Assembly: GCA_937864115.1 (NCBI GenBank)
Contig: CALMII010000013.1
Location: 1-56,905, forward strand
Origin: an uncultured Steroidobacter sp.
GTDB lineage: Bacteria; Pseudomonadota; Gammaproteobacteria; Steroidobacterales; Steroidobacteraceae
Length of the DNA stretch: 56,905 bases
Direction of reading: 5' to 3'
Part shown: positions 37,348-48,194 of the stretch, one piece after another
How positions within the stretch are numbered: position 1 is the first letter of the stretch
Layout: each line of letters starts with the position of its first letter
Made by a program: the position numbers and the translations under genes
The notes under the pieces: model-generated
What the model saw: only the letters and a program-made list of their open reading frames with translations
The model's database searches: none
Told to the model about the DNA's origin: nothing

Positions 37348-38670
37348 TCAGGCGATCTGCCTGAACGCTGCCCTCGTCAGGTTCTCCGGCTCGCCTTGCG
37401 TGCAGGCGACATCGTCTTCGATGCGGATGCCGCCACAGGGCTTGAGCCGTTCGACCTGTTTCCAGTTGATGTTGCCTGCGTATGGCGCCTTGCGCGCCGC
37501 CGCGAGCAGCGACTCGATGAAGTAAAGGCCCGGCTCGATCGTGACGACGAAGCCGGGTTCGAGCGTGCGAGTCAGCCGCAGATGAGGATGGCCCGGCGGT
37601 CGCGCTTTCTGCTTGCCTTCGATGTTGATCGTAAAGCCCGAGACGTCGTGAACCTGCAGGCCCAGCAGGTGGCCGATGCCGTGCGGAAAAAACACCGCTG
37701 ACAATCCCGAGGCCAGCGCCTCTTCGGCACTCGCGTTGATCACATCCGCATCCCGCAGCAGGCCGGCGATCCGGCGATGCGCGCTCAGGTGGATGTTTGC
37801 GTAGTCGGTGCCTGAGCGAACTTCATTGCACAGTTCGAGCTGCAGCCGGTCCATGCCGTCGATCAGCGCCTGGAAATCGTCCCTCCCGGCCGAATACGTG
37901 CGCGTAATGTCGCTTGCATAACCGGCGACCTCGCTGCCGGCGTCGATGAGAAACGACCGCCGCGCCGCAGGCGCCTGACGTTCCTGATGCTGGTAGTGCA
38001 GCACCGCCGCGTGCTCGTTCAGCGCGATGATGTTGGGGTAGGGCAGGCTCGCTTCGTCGTGCTGCGTGGCCCGCAGATATTCCACGTGAATCCCGAACTC
38101 CGACGCGCCAGCGCGAAATGCTGCTTCGGCCGCTTTGTGCCCTCGCGCGCCGCGCAGCGAGGCCTGGCGCATGCATTCGAGTTCGTAAGGCGTCTTGATC
38201 GCGCGATGGTAGTGGAGGCGATCGAGCAGCGTGTTCGGATTGCCGGCGGCGATACCCCATTCGGTGTATTCGGCTTGCCACTCGCCGATCAATGCACAGT
38301 TCGGCAGGCGCATGAGATGCGCGCGTGCCTCGGTGGCCTCGCGCATCACGATGATCTCGAAACGCGAAGCCCAGTATTCGCGCGGCATCGCCGGCGTCTT
38401 GTGCCAGTAGTCGTCCGGCTGCAGGAACAGCAGCCGGATGGGCCTGGCAGGTTCGTAGAGAATCCAGCAGTCCGGCGCATCGAGCAGAGGCACCCAGGAT
38501 TTGAAATGCGGATTGACCTTGAACGGATACGGCTGATCGTCGAGGAACTGCATCCACAACCGGCCGGAGTGAATCGCGAGCGAATCGAAGCCGCAGGCAG
38601 CGAGCGCATCATCCGTGCGCGCGCGCAGGGTCTGCAGATGATCGTCGTAGAGGCTGTCGAGGGTTGTCAT
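37348..38670 (-). CDS. pepQ: Xaa-Pro dipeptidase PepQ (prolidase)
   Basis: Dinuclear metallopeptidase that splits Xaa-Pro dipeptides; E. coli PepQ can also hydrolyse organophosphate esters. The product has 440 residues (E. coli 443). Metal ligands of the pita-bread fold can be placed: the two Asp in LIDAGSEVAGYASDITRTYS, His in GIGHLLGLQVHDVSG, Glu in TIEPGLYFI and Glu in CGGIRIEDDVA. The N-terminal domain (about 1-160) is the PepQ type. It starts 57 nt after the lipoprotein hydratase-like gene and probably shares its transcript. A hairpin (37344-37368) overlaps its stop. Confidence 0.94.
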   Translation of the reverse strand: MTTLDSLYDDHLQTLRARTDDALAACGFDSLAIHSGRLWMQFLDDQPYPFKVNPHFKSWVPLLDAPDCWILYEPARPIRLLFLQPDDYWHKTPAMPREYWASRFEIIVMREATEARAHLMRLPNCALIGEWQAEYTEWGIAAGNPNTLLDRLHYHRAIKTPYELECMRQASLRGARGHKAAEAAFRAGASEFGIHVEYLRATQHDEASLPYPNIIALNEHAAVLHYQHQERQAPAARRSFLIDAGSEVAGYASDITRTYSAGRDDFQALIDGMDRLQLELCNEVRSGTDYANIHLSAHRRIAGLLRDADVINASAEEALASGLSAVFFPHGIGHLLGLQVHDVSGFTINIEGKQKARPPGHPHLRLTRTLEPGFVVTIEPGLYFIESLLAAARKAPYAGNINWKQVERLKPCGGIRIEDDVACTQGEPENLTRAAFRQIA

Positions 38671-38727
38671 GGAAGTCACTCTCACTGAAAGCGACGGCGG
38701 CGCGGCAAGAGGCGCAGGGCCGCACGA

Positions 38728-39567
38728 CTACTGCACAACGTGGAAGCCGATTGTGCCCCAGGTGCCGTAGTCGGCGCTGCAGTCGCCGGCCGCCGCGGGA
38801 ATCATTCGCCCCAGCGCGCCCGTCAGCAGGATCTGACCCGTTTCGATCGGCCATCCCTGCTGCAGCATCGTGTTCACGAGCCAGCGGGCCGCTTCCCATT
38901 GATCCCCGAGTGCATCGCGCGCGAGGCCCGAGTTGAGTTCCTTGCCGTTGCAGACGAGCCGCGGCGCCGCGTCGTTCGGATCGCGCGTCGCGGGTGATCT
39001 GAAATCGCCGACGATGTAGGCCGCGGCGGCGACGTTGGTCGCGATGATGTCGAGCGCTGCGGGTTGCGCGGTGGAGACGTAGTGAAGGTCGGGCAGTTCG
39101 ATGGCCGGTGCGACGCCGTCGATGTGTCGCTTCAGTTCAGCGACATCTTTCACGTGTGCGCGGATCGGTGTGCCGATGCGCAAGGCAACTTCGGTTTCGA
39201 TGTTGAGACCGCGCAGTTCGCTCAGTCGAATCGTCGCATCCGGTTGCAGCAGGCCGTCCGGCGGCAGTACGCCCGCGACCGGTTCGTTCGTACCGAAGCG
39301 GGCCTGGGATTGCGGCGACGTGAGTCCTGCCTTGAACCCTCCGGGCTGCGCGCCGTCCAGGCGAGCCTGCGCAACGCGTTTTTGAATCCGGTACGCCCCT
39401 GCAATTGTCAACGATTCGTCAATGAGGCGAGGCAGCGGCAGCGGTTCATGACGACGCGTCGCATCGATCACCGCGTTCGCAACGCGATGCTGCGATACGC
39501 ACGCAGACAGCGTAATACAAGCGCAGAACGCGATTATCGAGATGCGTACGGACCTGCGATTCAGCAT
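38728..39567 (-). CDS. Fumarylacetoacetate hydrolase/2-keto-4-pentenoate hydratase-like lipoprotein
   Basis: A 279-residue protein of the MhpD/hydratase superfamily, judged from YRIQKRVAQARLDGAQPGGF, the acidic ETEVALRIG stretch, and the end LLTGALGRMIPAAAGD with YGTWGTIGFHV. Family members use a divalent metal held by Glu/Asp residues to hydrate or decarboxylate 2-oxo acids in the cytosol. Unusually, this one starts MLNRRSVRISIIAFCACITL with lipobox LSAC, which predicts a lipid-anchored envelope protein. The substrate is unknown. It is followed by pepQ and is divergent from the Ala-rich lipoprotein gene. Confidence 0.75.
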   Translation of the reverse strand: MLNRRSVRISIIAFCACITLSACVSQHRVANAVIDATRRHEPLPLPRLIDESLTIAGAYRIQKRVAQARLDGAQPGGFKAGLTSPQSQARFGTNEPVAGVLPPDGLLQPDATIRLSELRGLNIETEVALRIGTPIRAHVKDVAELKRHIDGVAPAIELPDLHYVSTAQPAALDIIATNVAAAAYIVGDFRSPATRDPNDAAPRLVCNGKELNSGLARDALGDQWEAARWLVNTMLQQGWPIETGQILLTGALGRMIPAAAGDCSADYGTWGTIGFHVVQ

Positions 39568-39749
39568 GTTTTTCGAGTCCCCGGATGTTGTCTTCGGTTC
39601 GCGACGCGCATGGTGCGAGCGTTTCAAACATATATGAAAGGCTCTAGAATCCGCCCGCCGCAATCGACGGGAGAATGTCATCTCGCGATCGCTGTGTCGT
39701 TATCGACTCGCAATCACATCAACGCAATATCACTGGGGTGATAGATCAC

Positions 39750-40058
39750 ATGAACACCAAGATGATTCTCGCTGCTCTCGCGCTGTCCCTGTCGCTGGCT
39801 GCTTGCGCGAAGAAGGAAGAGGCTCAGGACGCTGCCGCTGCTGCCGGTGAGGCTGCGCAGGCTGCTGGCGAAGCCGCTGGTGATGCTGCTGCCGCTGCCG
39901 GCGATGCCGCTGCTGCCGCCGCCACCGAAGCGGGCGATGCTGCTGCCGCTGCTGCCAGCGACGCTGCTGCCGCTGCCGGCGATGCCGCTGCTGCTGCTGG
40001 CGACGCCGCCCAGGCCGCTGGCGAAGCTGCCAAGGAAGCCGTGACCCCCGCTCAGTAA
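39750..40058 (+). CDS. Small Ala-rich lipoprotein
   Basis: A 102-residue product. MNTKMILAALALSLSLAAC is a lipoprotein signal with Cys at residue 19 as the lipidation site, followed by AKKEEAQD. The remainder is about 80 residues of Ala, Gly, Asp and Glu in repeated AAAAAGDA / AAQAAGEA units, which likely form a long helix (alanine-zipper or Lpp-like). Translation of an upstream extension (from 39675) lacks merit because the lipobox start is clear. A perfect 6-bp inverted repeat, TATCAC / GTGATA (39728-39743), lies over the ribosome-binding region. The function is unknown; an envelope spacer or osmotically related protein is possible. Confidence 0.75.
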   Translation: MNTKMILAALALSLSLAACAKKEEAQDAAAAAGEAAQAAGEAAGDAAAAAGDAAAAAATEAGDAAAAAASDAAAAAGDAAAAAGDAAQAAGEAAKEAVTPAQ

Positions 40059-40070
40059 TTGAGCTGCGAG

Positions 40071-40098
40071 CCGGGCAGGCATCGGCCTGCCCGGTTTC
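40071..40098 (+). terminator. Intrinsic terminator after the Ala-rich lipoprotein
   Basis: A perfect 10-bp stem CCGGGCAGGC-ATCG-GCCTGCCCGG followed by TTTC. The T tract is short but the stem is very stable. Confidence 0.7.
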
Positions 40099-40242
40099 GT
40101 TCGTCGGGCGACGTTGCCGATCGCGCCGACCATTTCACATCCGTATCGATCCACGCTGGATCGCACCGGCAACAGGGAAGACAATACAGCCTCCATCGAC
40201 ATCCGCTGCGGAGGCGGCACAGGACGAGCCGATCACATCGAC

Positions 40243-40767
40243 GTGCCAGTCAGTATTCGCGACGCCAGGAATTCCGAGGCAGACCGCCAATGGATTCAGC
40301 GCTACTACCCCGAGTATCTCGAGGACCTCTCGCAGCACAGCATGAACACGGGCATGTTCCCGGTTCGCGGCGAGTACGGCGAGCGTGAGCCGGAACTGCT
40401 GGCCCGCTGGTTCGCCGACGACAGTTCGCACCCGCTCATCCTGCTCAAGAACGAGCGCCCCGCCGGCTTCGCGCTGGTCAGCCGGCCGCTGCGCCATCAG
40501 CGCGATGCCATCGACTACCACATGGCCGAATTCTTCGTGGCGCCGGCGCAGCGTCGTCTGGGGATCGGCCGCGACGCGGCGCAGCTGATCTTTGCGCGGT
40601 TCGCCGGCACCTGGGAAATCACCGAGTTCCTCTACAACAAGCCGGCCGTCGCGTTCTGGCGTGACATCGTCAGCCATCTCACCGGCGGGCGTTTCCGCGA
40701 ATCGGTGGCGCACGGCGAAGTGCGCCAGGTTTTCAATTCGAAGGATTTCGTCGGGCAGCGACGCTGA
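40243..40767 (+). CDS. GNAT-family acetyltransferase
   Basis: A predicted GCN5-like N-acetyltransferase of about 174 residues. The acetyl-CoA motif AEFFVAPAQRRLGIGRDAAQ (motif A, with R-x-x-G-I-G) lies near residue 95, followed by FLYNKPAVAFWRDIV, the usual motif B region. It starts at GTG 40243 because the domain begins PVSIRDARNSEADRQWI; the frame is open upstream to ATG 40114, and the true start is uncertain. The substrate cannot be told. It converges with the Dph6-like gene, with 10 nt between their ends. Confidence 0.75.
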   Translation: MPVSIRDARNSEADRQWIQRYYPEYLEDLSQHSMNTGMFPVRGEYGEREPELLARWFADDSSHPLILLKNERPAGFALVSRPLRHQRDAIDYHMAEFFVAPAQRRLGIGRDAAQLIFARFAGTWEITEFLYNKPAVAFWRDIVSHLTGGRFRESVAHGEVRQVFNSKDFVGQRR

Positions 40768-40777
40768 GAAAGAAGCC

Positions 40778-41464
40778 TCAGGCGGCGGCGAGTCGCGCGA
40801 AACGATAACGTACGCCGCCGTACTCCGCGGGCGCGGTGTAGTCGTCGAAGCCATCGACACGGACCGGTACCGGCTCGTTGAAACACGGCCCGTTGTACAC
40901 GAACGTGTGGAACTCGCCGTTTTCGCCGCAGGCATCGACATCGGCAGGCAGGTCCGCGACGAAGCGCGCATCGTAAGGCCGGCCGCAGAACGAGTCGTCC
41001 AGATAGCGCGAATCGGTGCAGACGACGACGGCACGGAAGCCGGCGGCCAGCACTTCGTCGACGAGTTGCAGCCGATCGTTCTGCCACAGCGGCAGCACTG
41101 CGCGCATATCGGCTGCGGCGCAGACCTTCTCTTCCCAGTCCCGGTGCGCCTGCAGATCGATGTCGCCGAAGATTGCCGAGCGATGACCGCTCGCATGCAG
41201 TTCGCGCAGCGTCGCGATGAAGACGGCTTCGTAGTCTTTCCATGTGGCCGTTCGCACGATGAGTTCGCAGCCGAGCGCGGTGGCCTGCCGTTCCATCAGC
41301 GGGCGCGAGATGGCGTGCGAGCGGCTGCGCACGCCCGTTTCCTCGAACATGGTGAGCAGCGTACGTACCTGGTATCCCTGTCGCCGGGCGAGCCACAGCG
41401 CCAGGCAAGAATCCTTGCCGCCACTGAAGGAGCACACGGCCGGAGAGGTGCGAGGATCCGTCAT
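40778..41464 (-). CDS. Dph6-like PP-loop ATPase (diphthine-ammonia ligase family)
   Basis: A 228-residue protein. The N-terminal SFSGGKDSCLAL is the PP-loop of the adenine nucleotide alpha-hydrolase superfamily. VFGDIDLQ-like IFGDIDLQAHRDWEEKVC, AVLPLW and the C-terminal GENGEFHTFVYNGPCF are the diagnostic blocks of the family that includes eukaryotic and archaeal Dph6. Those enzymes amidate diphthine on EF2; bacteria lack diphthamide, so the bacterial substrate is unknown. The gene lies 10 nt upstream of uvrA's stop on the same strand and could be co-transcribed from uvrA. Confidence 0.85.
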   Translation of the reverse strand: MTDPRTSPAVCSFSGGKDSCLALWLARRQGYQVRTLLTMFEETGVRSRSHAISRPLMERQATALGCELIVRTATWKDYEAVFIATLRELHASGHRSAIFGDIDLQAHRDWEEKVCAAADMRAVLPLWQNDRLQLVDEVLAAGFRAVVVCTDSRYLDDSFCGRPYDARFVADLPADVDACGENGEFHTFVYNGPCFNEPVPVRVDGFDDYTAPAEYGGVRYRFARLAAA

Positions 41465-41474
41465 GGCGACTGTC

Positions 41475-44330
<2,856 letters not shown>

Positions 44331-44469
44331 GGCTGGGCGTCGGCGAAAGCGGGACCGGTCACTATACGGGGACGGTCGAGGTGGGGGCAAAGCCGGGCAG
44401 GGCAAGCGCCGGCCCGTCAGGATCTGTCAGGGTTTCGTGTGTTTCTCCCCTTCTTGCCCAATTAATTGT

Positions 44470-44499
44470 CTGACCGTCGCCGCGGGGCGCGTCTAGAAT
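44470..44499 (+). promoter_or_regulatory. Candidate ssb promoter
   Basis: CTGACC (44470-44475), an 18-nt spacer and TAGAAT (44494-44499), followed by a GC-rich GTGCGCC stretch and the ssb start 34 nt later. The -10 matches 5 of 6; the -35 is moderate. Confidence 0.45.
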
Positions 44500-44533
44500 G
44501 TGCGCCCTCGTTTACCGGATTGGGGCGATCGTC

Positions 44534-45016
44534 ATGGCGCGCGGCATCAATAAAGTCATTCTCGTGGGCAATCTCGGCAAGGACCCGGAAGTCCGCTACA
44601 TGCCGAGCGGCAAGGCCGTCACCAGCTTCAGCATCGCCACGTCCGAATCGTGGACCGACAAGTCCACCGGCGACAAGCAGGAGCGCACCGAGTGGCACAA
44701 CATCGTGCTGTTCGACAAGCTGGGCGAAATCGCCGGCGAATACCTGCGCAAGGGCTCGCAGGTCTACATCGAAGGCAGCCTGCGCACCCGCAAGTGGCAG
44801 GACAAGGAAGGCAAGGACCGTTACACCACCGAAATCGTCGGTCGCGACATGCAGATGCTCGGCAGCCGCGGCGGCGCGGGCGGCGGATCGGGCGGTGGTG
44901 GCGGATTCGAATCGCGCGGCAGCGGCGAAGCCCGTCAGTCGCGGCCGGCAGCGGTCGAGGATCGGGGTGCGCCGGCTGGAGACGAGGGTGGGTTCGACGA
45001 CGATATTCCGTTCTGA
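44534..45016 (+). CDS. ssb: Single-stranded DNA-binding protein
   Basis: Homotetrameric ssDNA-binding protein of replication and repair, 160 residues. The OB-fold (about 1-110) begins [20 protein letters not shown] and contains [21 protein letters not shown] Gly/Ser/Arg-rich linker leads to the acidic tip DDDIPF that recruits partner proteins. ATG 44534 was chosen over an in-frame ATG at 44498 that overlaps the promoter. A pair of palindromic repeats follows the gene. Confidence 0.97.
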   Translation: MARGINKVILVGNLGKDPEVRYMPSGKAVTSFSIATSESWTDKSTGDKQERTEWHNIVLFDKLGEIAGEYLRKGSQVYIEGSLRTRKWQDKEGKDRYTTEIVGRDMQMLGSRGGAGGGSGGGGGFESRGSGEARQSRPAAVEDRGAPAGDEGGFDDDIPF

Positions 45017-45045
45017 CGACCTGGCCGGCCCCGGCCGGCCTCCGC

Positions 45046-45092
45046 TGTAGGTCAGGCTTTAGCCTGACTTTGGCCGGCTAAAGCCGGCCCCA
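45046..45092. repeat. Twin-palindrome intergenic repeat, copy 1 (ssb-miaB)
   Basis: GTCAGGCT-TT-like palindrome GTCAGGCTTTAGCCTGAC (45051-45068) is followed by GGCCGGCTAAAGCCGGCC (45072-45089) and CCAC. A second copy in opposite orientation lies at 49076-49130, between corC and lnt. The hairpins probably also end or stabilise the ssb message. Confidence 0.85.
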
Positions 45093-45186
45093 CAGCAAGA
45101 GGGTTGCTGCCCACGGGCAGCCGCTGGCGGCTGGCAGCCCATGGCCCTCCCCAGTATCCTAGCCGCCCCGTTTCCGCCCCCGTCCC

Positions 45187-46572
45187 ATGCCCTTCCTCTA
45201 CATCCGCACCAACGGCTGCCAGATGAACGAATACGACTCCGCCAAGATGGTGGATGTCCTTCGCGAATCAGGCGGTTACGAGCTGACGGAGGATCCGGCA
45301 CAGGCCGACGTCATCCTGCTGAATACCTGCTCGATCCGCGAGAAGGCGCAGGAGAAGGTCTTTTCCCAGCTCGGCACCTGGAAGCACCTCAAACAGGCCA
45401 GGCCGGACTTGATCATCGGCGTGGGCGGCTGCGTCGCGAGCCAGGAAGGCGAGGGCATCACGAAGCGGGCTGGCTATGTCGACCTCGTGTTTGGCCCGCA
45501 GACCCTGCACCGGCTGCCCGACATGATCAGCGAGCTGCGCTCGACGGGCCGTCCGGTCGTCGACGTCAGCTTTCCCGAGATCGAAAAGTTCGATCACCTG
45601 CCGCAGCCGCGGGCCGAAGGACCGACGGCCTTCGTGTCCATCATGGAAGGCTGCAGCAAGTACTGCTCGTTCTGCGTCGTGCCGTACACGCGCGGCGAGG
45701 AAGTCAGCCGTCCCTTTGAACCGGTGATGACGGAGATCCGCGAACTCGCCGCGCAGGGCGTGCGCGAGATCAACCTGCTGGGACAGAACGTCAATGCCTA
45801 CCGCGGTCCGATGGATGACGGCACGCTCTGCGATCTGGCGACGCTCATCTACTTCATCGCCGAGATCGACGGCATCGAGCGCATCCGCTTCACCACCTCG
45901 CATCCGCTCGAATTCAGCGATGCACTGATCGAGGCGTACCGAGATGTGCCGAAGCTTTGCAATTACCTGCACCTGCCGGTGCAGTCCGGCTCGGACCGCA
46001 TCCTGATGGCCATGAAGCGCGGTTACACGGCGCTCGAGTTCAAGCAGAAGATCCGCAAGCTGCGCGCGGTCCGTCCCGACATCAGCATCACTTCGGATTT
46101 CATCGTCGGCTTCCCCGGCGAAACCGAACGCGATTTCCAGGCGACCATGAACCTGATCGCCGACGTCGGCTTCGATCAGTCCTTCAGCTTCATCTACAGC
46201 CGCCGGCCCGGCACGCCGGCTGCGTCGCTGCCGGACGATGTAACCGCGGACGAGAAGCAGCAGCGTCTCGCCCTCCTGCAGGCGCGCATCAATACCAGAG
46301 CCCAGGAGATCAGCCGGTCGATGGTCGGCAGCGTCCAGCGCGTACTGGTCGAGCGTCCTTCAAAAAAGGATCCGCACCAGGTCGCCGGCCGCACCGAGAA
46401 CATGCGCTGGGTGAACTTCGACGCGCCCCGGGCGTTGATCGGTCAGTTCGCCGATGTTGTCATCACCGAGGCGATGAGCAATTCCCTGCGCGGCCGGCTG
46501 GTCGACACGAAGAGCGAAACATTTCACACGGAGATCACGGAGGCCACGGAGACAAGACGGGCGACTGCATGA
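45187..46572 (+). CDS. miaB: MiaB, tRNA-2-methylthio-N6-dimethylallyladenosine synthase
   Basis: Radical SAM enzyme that adds a methylthio group to i6A37 of tRNAs reading UNN codons. The product has 461 residues (E. coli 474). The N-terminal MTTase domain supplies three cluster Cys (about 11, 47, 81; [22 protein letters not shown]). The radical SAM motif GCSKYCSFC has Cys at 156, 160 and 163. A TRAM domain follows at about 370-440. Unlike the family, the last 16 residues (about 446-461, [15 protein letters not shown]) are translated from one arm of a palindromic repeat. No strong Shine-Dalgarno is seen at ATG 45187. Confidence 0.95.
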   Translation: MPFLYIRTNGCQMNEYDSAKMVDVLRESGGYELTEDPAQADVILLNTCSIREKAQEKVFSQLGTWKHLKQARPDLIIGVGGCVASQEGEGITKRAGYVDLVFGPQTLHRLPDMISELRSTGRPVVDVSFPEIEKFDHLPQPRAEGPTAFVSIMEGCSKYCSFCVVPYTRGEEVSRPFEPVMTEIRELAAQGVREINLLGQNVNAYRGPMDDGTLCDLATLIYFIAEIDGIERIRFTTSHPLEFSDALIEAYRDVPKLCNYLHLPVQSGSDRILMAMKRGYTALEFKQKIRKLRAVRPDISITSDFIVGFPGETERDFQATMNLIADVGFDQSFSFIYSRRPGTPAASLPDDVTADEKQQRLALLQARINTRAQEISRSMVGSVQRVLVERPSKKDPHQVAGRTENMRWVNFDAPRALIGQFADVVITEAMSNSLRGRLVDTKSETFHTEITEATETRRATA

Positions 46573-46617
46573 AGTCTTTCTTCATGACTCCGTGATCTCC
46601 GTGAACTCCGTGTGAAA
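46522..46617. repeat. 96-nt imperfect palindrome at the miaB 3' end (CACGGAG-type repeat)
   Basis: Arms 46522-46553 and 46586-46617 are 32 nt each and complementary at about 28 of 32 positions. Each arm holds three CTCCGTG (or CACGGAG) units at a 9-nt spacing. The apex carries a smaller perfect hairpin, ATGAAG-TCTTT-CTTCAT (46569-46585), which includes the miaB stop. The left arm is translated as the MiaB C-terminus. Confidence 0.85.
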
Positions 46618-46635
46618 TCCCATTCCTGATTCCTT

Positions 46636-47643
46636 GTGAGTACTCCCGTCGAAACCCGCGATCTCGCCCTCGAACCAGTCGACAACCATCGACTGGCGAA
46701 CTTCGTCGGACCCATGGACGAAAACCTGCGCCACGTGGAGCAGCGGCTCGGCGTGCAGGTCAGTCGCCGCGGCGCCCAGATTGCAGTGACCGGACCGGCG
46801 GAGGCGGCTGCCATGGCGCAGTCGGTGTTGCAGAAGCTGTTCGAGCTGTCGGCGCGGGAATCGCTGACGCCGGATCGCGTGCACCTCGCCTTGCAGGAAG
46901 CGGGGATGGAAACTGCGGGTGCGGCCGCTCCTGCACGTGCGGACGATCTGTCGATCCACACGCAACGGGGCGGCATTCGCGGTCGCGGCCCGAACCAGCG
47001 GCAATACCTGCACAACATCCACACCTGCGATCTGACGTTCGGCATCGGCCCCGCCGGGACGGGCAAGACGTTCCTCGCGGTGGCCTGCGCAGTCGAAGCA
47101 CTGCAATCCGAACGCGTGCGACGCATCGTGCTCGTGCGGCCCGCCGTCGAAGCCGGCGAGCGGCTGGGCTTTCTGCCGGGCGATCTCGCGCAGAAAGTCG
47201 ATCCCTATCTGCGCCCGATGTACGACGCGCTTTACGAAATGATGGGCTTCGATCGTGTCGCCCGCGCCGTCGAGCGTCAGGTGATCGAGATTGCACCGCT
47301 GGCATTCATGCGCGGCCGTTCGCTCAACGACTCCTTCATCATTCTCGACGAGGCGCAGAACACCACGGTCGAACAGATGAAGATGTTCCTGACGCGCCTG
47401 GGCTTCGGTTCGAAGGCCGTCGTCACCGGCGACATCACCCAGACCGATCTGCCGAAGCAGCAGATGTCCGGACTGCGCAATGCGATGCGTGTGCTGCCGG
47501 GCGTGGCGGGCGTCGCGTTCACTCACTTCACGTCGCGCGACGTCGTGCGTCATCCGCTGGTACAGCGCATCGTCGAAGCATACGAGCGTGTGCAGCCTCC
47601 GCCCGGCGCGGGCGGTCCTGGCACGGAAGGCCCCGAACAGTAA
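46636..47643 (+). CDS. ybeZ: PhoH-like ATPase (YbeZ)
   Basis: A 335-residue NTPase of the PhoH family, partner of the YbeY RNase in E. coli. The N-terminal KH-like domain (about 20-85) is followed by a RecA-like/helicase domain with Walker A GPAGTGKTFLA near residue 138 and Walker B FIILDEAQNTT near 236. The start is GTG 46636, in the position expected after the miaB palindrome. Its stop overlaps the ybeY ATG by one base (TAATG), showing tight coupling. Confidence 0.94.
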   Translation: MSTPVETRDLALEPVDNHRLANFVGPMDENLRHVEQRLGVQVSRRGAQIAVTGPAEAAAMAQSVLQKLFELSARESLTPDRVHLALQEAGMETAGAAAPARADDLSIHTQRGGIRGRGPNQRQYLHNIHTCDLTFGIGPAGTGKTFLAVACAVEALQSERVRRIVLVRPAVEAGERLGFLPGDLAQKVDPYLRPMYDALYEMMGFDRVARAVERQVIEIAPLAFMRGRSLNDSFIILDEAQNTTVEQMKMFLTRLGFGSKAVVTGDITQTDLPKQQMSGLRNAMRVLPGVAGVAFTHFTSRDVVRHPLVQRIVEAYERVQPPPGAGGPGTEGPEQ

Positions 47644-48194
47644 TGCCGCGATCTGTTCGTGAGCACTCGAAGAGTCGCAAGCGGGGCGCAGGCGGCAACG
47701 ACGTCGAACTCGAAGTACCGGTCCAGTTTGCTGCTTCCAGGAAGGGCGTACCTCACCCGGGCGCGATGCGACGCTGGGCGGTGGCCGCATTCATCGGCGG
47801 ACTGCCCGGAGCGAAGACGATCCCGGGCGCCGAACGGATTTCGATCGTCATCCGCATCGTCGGCGCCGCCGAAAGCCGTCGGCTCAACGTGGCTTGGCGC
47901 GGCAAGGACAAACCCACCAACGTCCTGTCCTTCCCCTCCGGTCTGGCCAGCAGCCAGCAGCCAGCAGCCAGCGGCCCGGCACCGCTGGGCGACCTCGTCA
48001 TCTGCGCCCCTGTCGTGGCCCGCGAGGCACGGGAACAGGGCAAAACGCCCCCGGCCCACTGGGCCCACATGGTCATCCATGGCACGTTGCATCTGTTAGG
48101 TTACGATCACGAGATCGACCGCGATGCCGAGTTGATGGAAGCGCGCGAAATGAATCTGTTGGCGACATTCGGATACCCCAATCCCTATGCCTGA
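47643..48194 (+). CDS. ybeY: YbeY, endoribonuclease/16S rRNA maturation factor
   Basis: Single-strand endoribonuclease needed for 16S 3' end maturation and ribosome quality control. The product has 183 residues (E. coli 155). The zinc site is HGTLHLLGYDH (about 146-156), with three His. The conserved KPTNVLSFP and LGDLVIC are separated by extra residues: the segment at about 101-112 (GLASSQQPAASG) is translated from a dispersed DNA repeat in a loop position. An N-terminal basic extension (about 1-20) adds the rest of the length. The gene is coupled to phoH and overlaps corC by 8 nt. Confidence 0.94.
   Translation: MPRSVREHSKSRKRGAGGNDVELEVPVQFAASRKGVPHPGAMRRWAVAAFIGGLPGAKTIPGAERISIVIRIVGAAESRRLNVAWRGKDKPTNVLSFPSGLASSQQPAASGPAPLGDLVICAPVVAREAREQGKTPPAHWAHMVIHGTLHLLGYDHEIDRDAELMEAREMNLLATFGYPNPYA
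47943..47976. repeat. Dispersed CTGGCCAGCAGCC repeat inside ybeY
   Basis: A 34-nt element beginning CTGGCCAG and ending AGCCAGCGGCC, differing from 2493-2526 at 3 positions by eye. It lies in frame in ybeY and encodes the extra loop between conserved motifs. Confidence 0.85.

Noticed and set aside
37344..37368. Hairpin GCGTTCAGGC / GCCTGAACGC between mscL and pepQ as a terminator
   Set aside because: The stem is perfect, but it overlaps the pepQ stop and has no T tract on either strand, so I do not call it.
39780..40055. CRISPR-like or tandem-repeat array in the GCTGCTGCC-rich stretch
   Set aside because: The units are irregular, in frame and encode Ala-rich protein after a lipobox; there are no spacers.
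44331..44533. Possible LexA (SOS) box between uvrA and ssb
   Set aside because: I looked for CTG-N10-CAG with an AT-rich core, as in E. coli, and saw no good match; a LexA site of another consensus cannot be excluded.
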